A stretch of 64,000 nt of DNA from Streptomyces atroolivaceus (GTDB lineage Bacteria > Actinomycetota > Actinomycetes > Streptomycetales > Streptomycetaceae): positions 310,001-374,000 of the forward strand of contig NZ_JNXG01000004.1 in assembly GCF_000717025.1 (NCBI RefSeq), given 5' to 3'. The position numbers and the translations under genes were made by a program. Position 1 is the first letter of the stretch. Every line of letters starts with the position of its first letter. This document shows, piece after piece, positions 26,143 through 35,188 of this stretch. The notes below the pieces were generated by a model. The model made no database searches. It saw only the letters and a list, made by a program, of their open reading frames with translations, and was not told the DNA's origin.

Positions 26143-27012
26143 ATGAGCACTCTGCAAGCCATCACGCTCGACCAGGTGGTCGACACGGAGCACTACCCGC
26201 TGTCGGACCCCGGAAGCACCGACGCCCGCGCCGTGGTGGCCCGGGCGAGGCAGGAACTGGCCGAGGCCGGCTGCACCGTTCTGCCGGACTTCATCCGGCC
26301 CTCGCTCCACGAGGTCCTGCGACAGGAGTGCGCCGCCATCGCCCCGCAGGCGTACTTCGACGTGGAGACGGTCAACGTCTACAACACCGATGTGGACGCG
26401 GACCTGCCCGAAGACCACCCCGGCCGTCGCACCTTCGAGCGTGGCAACGCCTTCGTCGCCCGCGACCGCATCCCCGGGGCCTCCCTGATCAGCAGGCTCT
26501 ACGCCCACGAGTCGTTCCAGCGCTTCGTCGCCGACTGCTTCGGACTGCCGCGCCTGCACGAGCTCGCCGATCCGCTCTCCGGCCTCGTACTCAACGTCGT
26601 ACGGCCGGGCATGGAGCACCCCTGGCACTTCGACACCAACGAGTACACGGTCAGCATGCTGACCCAGGAAGCGCAGGAGGGCGGCCTGTTCGAGTACTGC
26701 CCGAACATCAGGACCGCCGCCGACGAGCGCTTCGACGACGTGCGGGACGTCCTGGACGGCCGCGGCACACGGCGGCCGGAGCGGCTGCCACTGCGGCCGG
26801 GCGACCTGCAGCTGTTCAAGGGCCGCTACTCGCTGCACCGGGTCAGCCCCGTCCGGGGCGGCCTCGCACGCCACAGCGCGATCTTCGCCTACAGCGAGCG
26901 TCCCGGAGTCGTCGGGAGCGTGGCGCGCACCCGGCAGCTCTTCGGCCGCGTACTGCCGGAACACCTGGCCGCCGAAGGCCGGGCCGTACGGGGGGACCGG
27001 CTCCTGGACTAG
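26143..27012 (+). CDS. Fe(II)/2-oxoglutarate-dependent oxygenase (BesD/HalD/ArpA-like)
   Basis: A 289-residue non-haem iron oxygenase. ATG 26143 follows GGAGAGG. The double-stranded beta helix carries the iron-binding H162-x-D164 (HPWHFDTNEYTVSML) and H232 (SLHRVSPV), with R243 (LARHSAIFAY) for 2-oxoglutarate. GGLFEYCPNIR after the HxD is typical of the family that contains amino-acid halogenases of the BesD type; those have Gly instead of Asp, so the Asp here points to hydroxylation, not halogenation. It starts a three-gene unit, with the methyltransferase 53 bp downstream. The substrate is unknown; free or modified amino acids are usual in the family. Confidence 0.88.
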   Translation: MSTLQAITLDQVVDTEHYPLSDPGSTDARAVVARARQELAEAGCTVLPDFIRPSLHEVLRQECAAIAPQAYFDVETVNVYNTDVDADLPEDHPGRRTFERGNAFVARDRIPGASLISRLYAHESFQRFVADCFGLPRLHELADPLSGLVLNVVRPGMEHPWHFDTNEYTVSMLTQEAQEGGLFEYCPNIRTAADERFDDVRDVLDGRGTRRPERLPLRPGDLQLFKGRYSLHRVSPVRGGLARHSAIFAYSERPGVVGSVARTRQLFGRVLPEHLAAEGRAVRGDRLLD

Positions 27013-27065
27013 GCCCCGGTGAACGGTTCCAGGCACTGCCACGCGCCCCACCGAGGAGAATCCCC

Positions 27066-27872
27066 TTGCGTCTCGACGCGTCCGGAAAAGTCTCGCTGGA
27101 CCACATCTACACCGCACCCGACCCACGCACGTACTTCCAGGTGCTCCGCCCGCTCGGCTACTGCGTCCCCCAGCTGGCCAAGCCCTACTTCGACAAGCTG
27201 ATCAAGGAGTACAGGGAGACGGAGCACGTGGCCGTGCCCAGCGTGCTGGACATCGGCTGCTCCTACGGGATCAACGCCGCCCTGCTCAAGTACGACGCCA
27301 CGATGGACGAGCTGTACGCACGCTACGACGGCAGCGGCCCGGCGACCCGCGCCGGGCTGCTGGAGCGTGACCAGGACCTCTCCCGCTCCCGCAGCCCCGC
27401 GCACGCCCTGCGCTTCACCGGCCTGGACGCCTCCGCCGAAGCCCTGGCCTACGCGCACGAGGCCGGATTCCTCGACGCCACCGTCAACGCCGACCTCGAG
27501 GCGAACGACCCCACGCCCGCGCAGCGCGACCGGCTCGCCGGGACGGACCTGGTGATCTCGACGGGCTGCATCGGCTACGTCACCGAGCGCACCCTCACCC
27601 GCGTCGTCCGCGCGCAGGACGGACGCCTCCCCTGGATGGCGCACTTCGTGCTGCGGATGTTCCCCTTCGACCCCGTCGAGGACGCCCTGGCGGAGCTGGG
27701 CTACCGGACTGCCAGGGTCGACGAGGTCTTCAAGCAGCGGCGCTTCGCCGGACCGCAGGAACAACAGGGCGTCCTGGACAGCCTGGCCGCGGCCGGCGTG
27801 GACGGGAGCGGGCTGGAGGAGGCCGGCTGGCTCTACGCTCAGCTCTACCTCTCCAGGCCGCAGCACCGGTAG
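27066..27872 (+). CDS. Class I SAM-dependent methyltransferase
   Basis: A 268-residue cytosolic enzyme. TTG 27066 is chosen because GAGGAG (27053-27058) lies 7 nt before it and the conserved region begins there. Motif I is SVLDIGCSYGINAALL at about residues 59-74. A second Rossmann acidic position lies in RFTGLDASAEALAYA, and the post-motif DLVISTGCIGYV corresponds to the substrate side. It belongs to a family I know only as uncharacterised methyltransferases. Position between an oxygenase and a choline/carnitine acyltransferase suggests it N-methylates an amine or amino acid, which is inference. Confidence 0.85.
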   Translation: MRLDASGKVSLDHIYTAPDPRTYFQVLRPLGYCVPQLAKPYFDKLIKEYRETEHVAVPSVLDIGCSYGINAALLKYDATMDELYARYDGSGPATRAGLLERDQDLSRSRSPAHALRFTGLDASAEALAYAHEAGFLDATVNADLEANDPTPAQRDRLAGTDLVISTGCIGYVTERTLTRVVRAQDGRLPWMAHFVLRMFPFDPVEDALAELGYRTARVDEVFKQRRFAGPQEQQGVLDSLAAAGVDGSGLEEAGWLYAQLYLSRPQHR

Positions 27873-27923
27873 ACCGCCCCCCTCCGCCCACCGACTCACC
27901 GACTCACCGAGAAGAGAGCCGCA

Positions 27924-29735
27924 TTGAACGTCAGTCAGGAAGCAGCGTCCGGAGCCACCTTCGCCCGTGAGAGCAGCCTTCCGCGCGTGCCGCTGCCTAC
28001 GCTCGAAGCCAGTTGCGAACGGTTCCTCGCCTGGTGCGCGCCCCTGCTGACCGTTGAGGAGCGGGCAGCGACGGAGGCCGAGGTCGCCGCCTTCCTGCGG
28101 CCCGGCGGCCCCGGCCGGACCCTGCACGCGGCGCTGGCGGAGTACGACGCCACGGACGGCGTGCACAGCTGGCTCGACACCTTCTGGCCGTACCGCTACC
28201 TCGGGCGCCGGGACCGGATCGCGCTCAACGCCAACTTCTTCTTCCTGTTCCAGGACACCAGCCAGGGGCAGCTCGACCGGGCGGCCGGGCTCGTCGCGGG
28301 CGCTCTGGACTACAAGCGGCAGCTCGACGAGGGGCTGATCGCGCCGGTGGAGCAGCGTGGCGTGCCCCAGTCGATGGTGCAGAACAAGTACCTCTTCTCC
28401 ACGACCCGTATCCCCGGGGTGCCGCTGGACACCGTGCGCACCCCGTACAGCGAGCAGGCGCCCGGCCCGTCCACGGCCCGGCACATCGTGGTGTTCTTCC
28501 GGGGCACCATGTTCCGGCTGGACGTGCTCGGTACCGACGGCGTCCCGCACAGCCTCGACGAGATCGAGGCCGGGCTGCGTGCCGTCACCAAGGCCGACGT
28601 CCACACGGCCGAGGAGGACAGGGCCGGCCACCTCACCACCCTGGCGCGGGCCGAATGGGCGGCCACCCGCGCGGCCCTCGTCGAGGGCCACCCCGGCAAC
28701 GCCCGGACACTGGACGACATCGAGACCGCCCTCTTCTGCGTCTGCCTGGAGGACTTCGCACCCGAGGACACCCAGGCCGCCTGTGACGAGCTGCTCCACG
28801 GGGACCGCGGCAACCGCTGGTTCGACAAGGCCGTCTCCTTCGTCGTGTACGCGGACGGCCGGGCCGGCATCAACGTCGAGCACTGCGAGCTGGACGGGAC
28901 GACCATCCTCAGCTTCACCGACGCGCTGCTCGGCACTTCGCCGGAGGAGCACTCCCGCCGGTCCGGAGCGCGTTCCCAGGGCGAGCCGGTGCCGCACCCC
29001 CTGGCCTTCGAGCTGGACGCGTCCCTGCGCTCGCGGGTGCGTTCCGCAGCCGAGGAGTTCGCCGCGTACGGGAGGGACACCGCCACCCGCACCGTGTCGT
29101 TCGACGACTTCGGCAGCACGGCCGCCAAGGCGCTCGGAGTGTCCCCGGACGCCTTCGTCCAGGCCGCGTACCAGCTCGCCCACCAGCGGGCCAAGGGCCA
29201 CCTGGGAGCCACGTACGAGTCGATCGCCACCCGCCAGTACCGGCACGGCCGCACCGAGGCCATGCGCGTCGTCACCCCCGAGATGCCGGCCTTCGTCGCG
29301 GCGATGGACGACCCCGCAGCCGACCGCGACACCCGTCGCGCCGCCTTCCGGGCCGCCGCCGCGGCCCATGTGGCGCGGGCGAAGGAGTGCCAGGCGGGCG
29401 AGGCCCCCGAGCAGCACCTCTGGGAACTGGAACTGATCCAGCGCCGCCGCGGCGACGAACTCGGCGTGCGTGAACAGCCCGCGCTGTACCGCTCCCCGGG
29501 CTGGCTCACCATGCGGGACGACTACCTGAGCACGAGCTCGGCGCCGTCCGAGAACATCCAGTACTTCGGCTTCGGCTCCACGAGCAGCCGCTGCATCGGC
29601 GTCGCCTACGTCCTGCTGCCGGACCGCTTCAACCTCTACCTGAGCACCCCGCGCGCGGTGGCGGACCAGATGCACGCCTTCGCGGAACACCTCCACGAGG
29701 CGGTCGCGGAGCTGCGCGGACTGCTGGCGGACTGA
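27924..29735 (+). CDS. Choline/carnitine O-acyltransferase family protein
   Basis: A 603-residue protein, the normal length for the carnitine/choline acyltransferase family, which is mainly eukaryotic. Catalytic H320 lies in GINVEHCELDG, matching the family N-x-EH-x-x-DG motif. The C-terminal YLSTSSAPSENIQ supplies the STS carnitine/choline-binding motif, followed by FGFGSTSS. TTG 27924 follows GAGAAGAGAG. The reaction is transfer of an acyl group from CoA to the hydroxyl of a quaternary ammonium alcohol; acceptor and acyl chain are not known here. It ends the putative operon and faces glnA across a strong terminator. Bacterial members are uncommon. Confidence 0.88.
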   Translation: MNVSQEAASGATFARESSLPRVPLPTLEASCERFLAWCAPLLTVEERAATEAEVAAFLRPGGPGRTLHAALAEYDATDGVHSWLDTFWPYRYLGRRDRIALNANFFFLFQDTSQGQLDRAAGLVAGALDYKRQLDEGLIAPVEQRGVPQSMVQNKYLFSTTRIPGVPLDTVRTPYSEQAPGPSTARHIVVFFRGTMFRLDVLGTDGVPHSLDEIEAGLRAVTKADVHTAEEDRAGHLTTLARAEWAATRAALVEGHPGNARTLDDIETALFCVCLEDFAPEDTQAACDELLHGDRGNRWFDKAVSFVVYADGRAGINVEHCELDGTTILSFTDALLGTSPEEHSRRSGARSQGEPVPHPLAFELDASLRSRVRSAAEEFAAYGRDTATRTVSFDDFGSTAAKALGVSPDAFVQAAYQLAHQRAKGHLGATYESIATRQYRHGRTEAMRVVTPEMPAFVAAMDDPAADRDTRRAAFRAAAAAHVARAKECQAGEAPEQHLWELELIQRRRGDELGVREQPALYRSPGWLTMRDDYLSTSSAPSENIQYFGFGSTSSRCIGVAYVLLPDRFNLYLSTPRAVADQMHAFAEHLHEAVAELRGLLAD

Positions 29736-29763
29736 CCCGCGCACCGCGGATCCTGGGCACGTC

Positions 29764-29802
29764 GAAGGGCCGCCGCCCCAAGGTCTGGGGCGGCGGCCCT
29801 TC
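29764..29802. terminator. Bidirectional terminator between the acyltransferase and glnA
   Basis: A perfect 17-bp stem (GAAGGGCCGCCGCCCCA at 29764-29780, complement at 29786-29802) with a 5-nt loop, lying between two converging genes and about 30 nt from each stop. Confidence 0.88.
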
Positions 29803-29834
29803 CGGCCGCGGGGGAGCCAGGGCTCCCGGACCGG

Positions 29835-31244
29835 CTAGAGGTCGAAGTACAGCTCGAACTCGTGCGGGTGCGGGCGCAGCTGGATCGGGGCGATCTCGTT
29901 GGTGCGCTTGTAGTCGATCCACGTCTCGATCAGGTCGGGCGTGAAGACGCCGCCGGCCTGGAGGTACTCGTGGTCGGCCTCGAGCGCTTCGAGCACCGCC
30001 GGGAGCGAGGTCGGGACCTGCTGGACGCCCGCGTGCTCCTCGGGGGCCAGCTCGTAGAGGTCCTTGTCGATCGGCTCCGGGGGCTCGATCTTGTTCTTGA
30101 CGCCGTCCAGGCCGGCCATCAGCAGGGCCGAGAACGCCAGGTACGGGTTCGAGGACGGGTCGGGGGCGCGGAACTCGACGCGCTTCGCCTTCGGGTTGGA
30201 GCCCGTGATCGGGATACGCATCGCGGCGGAGCGGTTGCGCTGCGAGTACACCATGTTGACCGGGGCCTCGAAGCCGGGGACCAGGCGGTGGTAGGAGTTC
30301 ACCGTGGGGTTGGTGAAGGCCAGCAGCGACGGGGCGTGCTTCAGGATGCCGCCGATGTAGTAGCGCGCCATGTCCGAGAGGCCCGCGTAGCCCTGCTCGT
30401 CGTAGAACAGCGGGGAGCCGCCGGACCACAGGGACTGGTGGACGTGCATGCCCGAGCCGTTGTCGCCGAAGATCGGCTTCGGCATGAAGGTCGCGGTCTT
30501 GCCGTTGCGCCAGGCGACGTTCTTCACGATGTACTTGAAGAGCATCAGGTCGTCGGCCGCGGCGAGCAGCGTGTTGAACTTGTAGTTGATCTCGGCCTGG
30601 CCCGCGGTGCCGACCTCGTGGTGCTGGCGCTCGACCTGGAGGCCGTTCTTGTCCAGCTCCATGGAGATCTCGGCGCGCAGGTCGGCGAAGTGGTCGACCG
30701 GCGGGGTCGGGAAGTAGCCGCCCTTGTAGCGGACCTTGTAACCACGGTTGTTCTCGACCGCACCGGTGTTCCAGGCGCCGGCCTCGGAGTCGATGTGGTA
30801 GAAGCTCTCGTTCGCCGACGTCTGGAAGCGGACGTTGTCGAAGACGTAGAACTCGGCCTCGGGGCCGAAGTACGCGGTGTCGGCGATGCCGGTCGAGGCG
30901 AGGTAGGCCTCGGCCTTCTTGGCCACGTTCCGGGGGTCACGGCTGTACTGCTCGCCGGTGATCGGGTCGTGGATGAAGAAGTTGATGTTCACGGTCTTGT
31001 CGCGGCGGAACGGGTCGACCCGGGCCGTCGTCAGGTCCGCGCGGAGCGCCATGTCGGACTCGTGGATGGCCTGGAAGCCGCGGATCGACGAGCCGTCGAA
31101 AGCCAGTTCCTCGGCCGGGTCGAAGGACGCCGCCGGGATCGTGAAGTGCTGCATCACACCCGGCAGGTCGCAGAACCGGACGTCGACGAACTTGACGTCG
31201 TTGTCGGCGATGTACTTCTGGACTTCGTCGGCGTTCTGGAACAT
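29835..31244 (-). CDS. glnA: Glutamine synthetase type I
   Basis: A 469-residue GSI, the standard length. ATG 31244 is preceded by AGGAGGAGTTGG, and a longer upstream frame is rejected on homology. Features: [35 protein letters not shown] (metal site), [26 protein letters not shown], and [20 protein letters not shown]. The adenylylation Tyr is present: Y397 in [11 protein letters not shown], so activity can be regulated by GlnE. It assimilates ammonia in the cytosol. A GlnR box lies upstream (31344-31381). Confidence 0.98.
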   Translation of the reverse strand: MFQNADEVQKYIADNDVKFVDVRFCDLPGVMQHFTIPAASFDPAEELAFDGSSIRGFQAIHESDMALRADLTTARVDPFRRDKTVNINFFIHDPITGEQYSRDPRNVAKKAEAYLASTGIADTAYFGPEAEFYVFDNVRFQTSANESFYHIDSEAGAWNTGAVENNRGYKVRYKGGYFPTPPVDHFADLRAEISMELDKNGLQVERQHHEVGTAGQAEINYKFNTLLAAADDLMLFKYIVKNVAWRNGKTATFMPKPIFGDNGSGMHVHQSLWSGGSPLFYDEQGYAGLSDMARYYIGGILKHAPSLLAFTNPTVNSYHRLVPGFEAPVNMVYSQRNRSAAMRIPITGSNPKAKRVEFRAPDPSSNPYLAFSALLMAGLDGVKNKIEPPEPIDKDLYELAPEEHAGVQQVPTSLPAVLEALEADHEYLQAGGVFTPDLIETWIDYKRTNEIAPIQLRPHPHEFELYFDL

Positions 31245-31327
31245 CCAACTCCTCCTACTCCCGACCCGGGAAAGGGCGGGGTTGCAGCTCGTTTGTGTGG
31301 CCAGTGCGGTGGCACACGCTGGACCCG

Positions 31328-31381
31328 ACCATAGGCAGACGGGATTTCTCCAGCATGACCCATTTGTTTCGCACAAGTTAA
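31328..31381 (-). promoter_or_regulatory. GlnR box and -10 element of glnA
   Basis: Read toward glnA: TTAAC, n6, GAAAC, n6, GTCAT, n6, GAAAT (31381-31344), a near-consensus GlnR a/b-site pair. A -10 element TATGGT (31333-31328) follows after 10 bp, and there is no good -35, as expected for an activator-dependent promoter whose -35 area is covered by the regulator. Confidence 0.82.
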
Positions 31382-31466
31382 CCAGGGTGCCTGTGAGCGG
31401 CACCTCGACGACGTGTTCGGTGCCCCGCCCGGCCTGGTGCAAGCACGGGCGCAGTACCGTGGACGG

Positions 31467-31934
31467 GTGGACAACAGGCAAGCAATCGGATCGTGGCTCT
31501 CGGGGCCGCGCGCGGCGGCCGAGCAGATGGGCGCCGACTTCGGTTACCGGGGCGAGCGCCTCGGTCTGCCCCAGGAAGGCCCGGGGTCCGTGGCCCCGCT
31601 CGGCCGGCGCTTCGGGGCCCTCTTCATCGACTGGGCCGTGAGCATGGTGATCGCATACGGACTGCTCGCTCGCGGTGACCAGCAGGCGGCCGGGAACTGG
31701 GCGCTCGCCGTCTTTCTCGTCATGAGCCTGCTGACGGTCGGAACCGTCGGCTCCACTCCCGGCAAGCGTCTCCTGGGGCTCCGCGTCATCGGTGAGGACG
31801 GCGGACGGCTCGGTGTCGTGCGGGTCGTGGTCCGGAGCGTGCTGCTCCTCCTCGTGATTCCCGCCCTCGTCTGGGACCGCGACAGCCGCGGCCTCCACGA
31901 CCGGCTGGCCCGCGCCGTCCAGGTCCGTAGCTGA
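31467..31934 (+). CDS. RDD-family membrane protein
   Basis: A 155-residue protein. GTG 31467 starts the conserved part ([13 protein letters not shown]). Three hydrophobic segments are visible: [32 protein letters not shown] and [28 protein letters not shown] and the later [17 protein letters not shown] give the conserved R, D, D residues for which the RDD family is named. These are small inner-membrane proteins, possibly transporters; function not established. It is divergent from glnA and ends in a 35-bp tandem duplication that includes its stop codon. Confidence 0.85.
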   Translation: MDNRQAIGSWLSGPRAAAEQMGADFGYRGERLGLPQEGPGSVAPLGRRFGALFIDWAVSMVIAYGLLARGDQQAAGNWALAVFLVMSLLTVGTVGSTPGKRLLGLRVIGEDGGRLGVVRVVVRSVLLLLVIPALVWDRDSRGLHDRLARAVQVRS

Positions 31935-31998
31935 GACGCCCTCCGCAGCCGGGGCACCCGGAGAGCTGAGACGCCCTCCGCAGCCGGGGCACCCGGAG
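31929..31998. repeat. 35-bp tandem duplication across the end of the RDD gene
   Basis: Two exact 35-bp copies, 31929-31963 and 31964-31998, beginning AGCTGAGACGCC. The first contains the TGA stop of the RDD gene (31932-31934). Identity of the copies implies a recent slippage or unequal recombination event. Confidence 0.9.
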
Positions 31999-32006
31999 AG
32001 ACGAAG

Positions 32007-32045
32007 AGAGCGGCCCCGGACGAGTGTGTCGTCCGGGGCCGCTCT
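32007..32045. terminator. Bidirectional terminator between RDD and DUF4191 genes
   Basis: A perfect 17-bp stem (AGAGCGGCCCCGGACGA at 32007-32023, complement at 32029-32045) with a 5-nt loop between convergent genes. Confidence 0.88.
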
Positions 32046-32061
32046 CATGGCAGGTGCTCGG

Positions 32062-32769
32062 TCAGCGCATCTTTCCGCCGCGCGGCATCCGCATGCCCTT
32101 CGGCATCGGGCCCTTGGGCAGCGGCATGTTGCTCATCAGGTCGCCCATCGCCCGGAGACGGTCGTTGGCCGCGGTCACCTGCGGGCCGGTGAGGACCCGC
32201 GGAAGCTTCAGCATCGTGGTGCGCACCTTCTTCAGCGGCACCTGGCCCTCGCCGTCGCCGACGATGATGTCGTGCACCGGTACGTCGATGACGATGCGGG
32301 CCATCCGCCTCTTCTCGGCCGCCAGCAGGCTCTTCACCCGGTTCGGGTTGCCCTCCGCCACCAGGACGATGCCCGCCTTGCCGACCGCCCGGTGGACGAC
32401 GTCCTGGCTGCGGTTCATCGCGACGGCCGGGGTCGTGGTCCATCCGCGGCCCACCCGGTCCAGCACCGCCGCCGCCGCGCCCGGCTGGCCCTCCATCTGA
32501 CCGAAGGCCGCGCGCTCGGCACGCCGTCCGAAGATGATCGCCATCGCCAGGAAAGCCAGGACGAAGCCCAGGATGCCCGCGTAGACCGGGTGACCGATCA
32601 GGAAGCCGATGGCGAGGAGGACACCGAAGGTGATGATTCCCACACCCGCGACGACAAGACCCACCTTGGGGTCCGACCGCCTGGTCATCTTGTAGGTCAG
32701 GGCGATCTGCTTGAGCCGCCCTGCGTTCTCGGCGCTGTCCGCGCCTTCAGTGTTTGCCTTCCTCGCCAT
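32062..32769 (-). CDS. DUF4191 membrane protein
   Basis: A 235-residue actinobacterial DUF4191 protein. Two transmembrane segments lie at about 36-58 and 62-80 ([38 protein letters not shown]), forming a hairpin. The cytoplasmic C-terminal part has [40 protein letters not shown] and ends basic, Met/Pro/Lys-rich ([19 protein letters not shown]). The gene lies beside lipoate genes in Streptomyces generally. Function unknown. Confidence 0.88.
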   Translation of the reverse strand: MARKANTEGADSAENAGRLKQIALTYKMTRRSDPKVGLVVAGVGIITFGVLLAIGFLIGHPVYAGILGFVLAFLAMAIIFGRRAERAAFGQMEGQPGAAAAVLDRVGRGWTTTPAVAMNRSQDVVHRAVGKAGIVLVAEGNPNRVKSLLAAEKRRMARIVIDVPVHDIIVGDGEGQVPLKKVRTTMLKLPRVLTGPQVTAANDRLRAMGDLMSNMPLPKGPMPKGMRMPRGGKMR

Positions 32770-32799
32770 GTACCGAAGTTTACGTGGCCCGGGAGTGAC

Positions 32800-33000
32800 C
32801 TAGGAACGGTGGTCGGCCACGGCCTTCAGCACATGTTCCGCCTCGACCCGGTCCTGCGCCCTGCGGCGGTCCTCGAGGACCGCCGTCCAGGCGTTGCGAC
32901 GGGCGGTGCGCTGGCCGCTGCTCATCAGCAGTGACTCGACCGCGCGGAGTGCGGTGGTGACGGTCGGGATGGCGTTGGCTCGTACCGGTGCGGCCTGCAT
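32800..33000 (-). CDS. Small SCO2195-like protein (candidate GlnR target)
   Basis: A 66-residue soluble helical protein (ALRAVESLLMSSGQRTARRN; DRRRAQDRVEAEHVLKAVAD). ATG 33000 is preferred over the longer frame because GAGGGGG precedes it and the conserved part begins there. Its sequence and its place next to lipA match what I recall of SCO2195 of S. coelicolor, a small gene reported to be controlled by GlnR. The upstream region holds possible GlnR half sites (33117-33156). It may be a small effector of nitrogen metabolism. Biochemical role unknown. Confidence 0.72.
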   Translation of the reverse strand: MQAAPVRANAIPTVTTALRAVESLLMSSGQRTARRNAWTAVLEDRRRAQDRVEAEHVLKAVADHRS

Positions 33001-33116
33001 GGCGGGTGTTCCCCCTCGGAGCGGATGCGCGCGCCCGGCGCGCACTGGGTAGCGGGAAGCAATGACGACGGCGGCCGCGGGAGCCACCGTGCATGTACCT
33101 AGGGTCACTGCTTGGT

Positions 33117-33156
33117 GTTACCAGTGCATGACCGGTCGGTCAAACACCAATGAAAC
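33117..33156 (-). promoter_or_regulatory. Candidate GlnR half sites upstream of the SCO2195-like gene
   Basis: On the plus strand, GTTAC (33117-33121), ATGAC (33128-33132) and GTCAA (33139-33143) are 11 bp apart, and CAAAC (33141-33145) and GAAAC (33152-33156) are also 11 bp apart. The periodicity is that of GlnR sites, but order and phase are less clean than at glnA and glnII. Confidence 0.35.
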
Positions 33157-33180
33157 TCTGATTTCGGCGCCGCGCACGCC

Positions 33181-33230
33181 GACGCGGCCCATACGGGCCC
33201 CCGACCTGCGGGAGACGTAAGGGCCGCGTC
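33181..33230 (-). terminator. Hairpin downstream of lipA
   Basis: A perfect 10-bp stem (GACGCGGCCC at 33181-33190, complement at 33221-33230) with a 30-nt loop, about 40 nt past the lipA stop and before the promoter of the small gene. Confidence 0.55.
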
Positions 33231-33270
33231 GTTGCGGCTACTACTGCTCAGTATTCTCTTGTGCGCCGAT

Positions 33271-34239
33271 TCACACGGCCGGCGCGGTCGCGGCGGTCGC
33301 GCCGCGGCGTTCCATCGCCTGCTGGAAGAGACGTCCCGCGCGGTACGAGGAGCGCACCAGCGGCCCCGACATGACGCCGGAGTAACCGATCGCGTCGGCC
33401 TCGTCCTTCAGCTCCACGAACTCATGCGGCTTCACCCAGCGCTCGACCGGGTGGTGCCGCGCGGAGGGCCGCAGGTACTGCGTGATCGTGATGAGCTCGC
33501 AACCCGCGTCGTGCAGGTCCTGGAGTGCCTCGCTGACCTCCTCGCGGGTCTCGCCCATGCCGAGGATCAGGTTGGACTTCGTCACCAGGCCGGCCTCCCG
33601 GGCCCGCGTGATGACCTCGAGGGAGCGCTCGTAACGGAAACCGGGCCGGATCCGCTTGAAGATCCGCGGCACCGTCTCGACGTTGTGCGCGAGTACCTGC
33701 GGGCGCGAGGAGAAGACCTCGGCGAGCTGAGCGGGCTCCGCGTTGAAGTCGGGGATGAGCAGCTCCACCTTCGTGGCGCCGCCCTCCCGCCCCGCGGTCT
33801 GGGCGTGGATCTGGCGCACGGTCTCGGCGTACAGCCACGCGCCGCCGTCCTCCAGGTCGTCGCGCGCGACGCCGGTGATCGTGGCGTAGTTCAGGTCCAT
33901 CGTCACGACGGACTCGCCCACGCGGCGGGGCTCGTCACGGTCCAGCGCCTGCGGCTTCCCCGTGTCGATCTGGCAGAAGTCACAGCGCCGGGTGCACTGG
34001 TCGCCGCCGATGAGGAACGTCGCCTCGCGGTCTTCCCAGCATTCGTAGATGTTCGGACAGCCGGCCTCCTGGCACACGGTGTGCAGACCCTCGCCCTTCA
34101 CGAGCGCCTGCATCTTCGTGTACTCGGGGCCCATCTTCGCCCGGGTTTTGATCCACTCGGGCTTGCGCTCGATGGGGGTCTGGCTGTTTCGGACCTCCAG
34201 GCGCAGCATCTTGCGCCCGTCGGGTGCGACACCGGACAC
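33271..34239 (-). CDS. lipA: Lipoyl synthase
   Basis: A 322-residue radical SAM enzyme that inserts two sulfurs into protein-bound octanoyl groups to make lipoyl cofactor. The auxiliary cluster ligands are C56, C61 and C67 ([12 protein letters not shown]); the SAM-cluster ligands are C82, C86 and C89 (CTRRCDFC). The family end RSSYRAG is present. GTG 34239 (SGVAPDGRK) is chosen because family members start there and AGGGG precedes it; the longer frame is discounted. lipB lies just upstream on the same strand, so the two form a lipoate operon or regulon. The E2 proteins at 45.6 kb are the substrates. Confidence 0.96.
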   Translation of the reverse strand: MSGVAPDGRKMLRLEVRNSQTPIERKPEWIKTRAKMGPEYTKMQALVKGEGLHTVCQEAGCPNIYECWEDREATFLIGGDQCTRRCDFCQIDTGKPQALDRDEPRRVGESVVTMDLNYATITGVARDDLEDGGAWLYAETVRQIHAQTAGREGGATKVELLIPDFNAEPAQLAEVFSSRPQVLAHNVETVPRIFKRIRPGFRYERSLEVITRAREAGLVTKSNLILGMGETREEVSEALQDLHDAGCELITITQYLRPSARHHPVERWVKPHEFVELKDEADAIGYSGVMSGPLVRSSYRAGRLFQQAMERRGATAATAPAV

Positions 34240-34369
34240 TCCGGCACCCCTTTGCTTTCGCTGCATTGGATTCTTCGGCGAACACCAGGGTACGCCCGTG
34301 GTTAGAACGGTCTTACGTATGGCCAACCTGTGGCCGACAGGCCCTATTCCGACGGGCCCGCGCGGGGCC

Positions 34370-35188
34370 TCAGGCGGGGGCCGCGGCCCGCGGGGGCTCC
34401 GGGGCCCCGACGGTGCGGGGCGCGAGCTCCGCGTTCTCCAGGACGTCCCTCAGGTGCTTCTCCACGACCGGGAGGACCTCGGCGATCGTGATCTCGCGTC
34501 CCAGCTCGTTCGAGAGCGAGGTCACGCCCGCGTCCCGGATGCCGCACGGCACGATCCTGTCGAACCAGGTGTTGTCCGGGTTCACGTTCAGCGCGAAGCC
34601 GTGCATGGTCACGCCCTTGGCGACCCGGATGCCGATCGCGGCCAGCTTGCGGTCCTCGCGGCGCTGGCCGGCGTTGGACGGCGCGTACTCGGGGCCGTTC
34701 AGCCGGGGGTCGAACTCCTCGTCGTGCAGGCGGGGGTCGAAGTCGAGGGAGAGCCCGCCGAGCGCGGGGCGGTCCCCGACCGGGTCGCCGAGCACCCAGA
34801 CACCGCTGCGGCCCTCGACCCGGCTGGTCTCCACGCCGAACTCCGCGGCCGCACCGATCAGCGCGTCCTCGAGACGACGGACATGGGCGACCACATCCAC
34901 CGGGCGGGGCAGCTTCAGGATCGGGTAGCCGACGAGCTGTCCCGGTCCGTGCCAGGTGATCTTCCCGCCGCGGTCGACGTCGACGACGGGGGTGCCGTCC
35001 AGCGGGCGTTCGCTCTCCGTGGTGCGGCGCCCCGCCGTGTAGACGGGCGGGTGCTCGAGGAGCAGGCAGGTGTCGGGGACGGCGTCCTCGAACCGGGCGG
35101 CGTGCACCTCACGCTGCTTCTGCCAGGCCTCCTGGTAGTCGACCCGTTCCTCACCGAATCCCAGACGGACGAACCGCAGCTCACTCAC
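34370..35188 (-). CDS. lipB: Octanoyl-[ACP]:protein N-octanoyltransferase
   Basis: A 272-residue enzyme that moves octanoyl from acyl carrier protein to the lipoyl-domain Lys. The catalytic dyad is C215 ([11 protein letters not shown]) and K181 ([14 protein letters not shown]). [10 protein letters not shown] and [15 protein letters not shown] are the conserved substrate-binding segments. Actinobacterial members carry an insertion before the Lys, seen here at about 136-178 ([18 protein letters not shown]). The gene lies 130 bp upstream of lipA on the same strand. The C-terminus is Ala/Pro-rich. Confidence 0.96.
   Translation of the reverse strand: MSELRFVRLGFGEERVDYQEAWQKQREVHAARFEDAVPDTCLLLEHPPVYTAGRRTTESERPLDGTPVVDVDRGGKITWHGPGQLVGYPILKLPRPVDVVAHVRRLEDALIGAAAEFGVETSRVEGRSGVWVLGDPVGDRPALGGLSLDFDPRLHDEEFDPRLNGPEYAPSNAGQRREDRKLAAIGIRVAKGVTMHGFALNVNPDNTWFDRIVPCGIRDAGVTSLSNELGREITIAEVLPVVEKHLRDVLENAELAPRTVGAPEPPRAAAPA

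Noticed and set aside
26143..27012. Calling the oxygenase a halogenase of the BesD type
   Set aside because: Halogenases need Gly or Ala in place of the iron-binding Asp; here Asp164 is present.
31245..32048. N-terminal extension of the glnA frame to 737 residues
   Set aside because: Known GSI proteins begin MFQNADE-like here, AGGAGG precedes ATG 31244, and the extension overlaps the RDD gene and the GlnR box.
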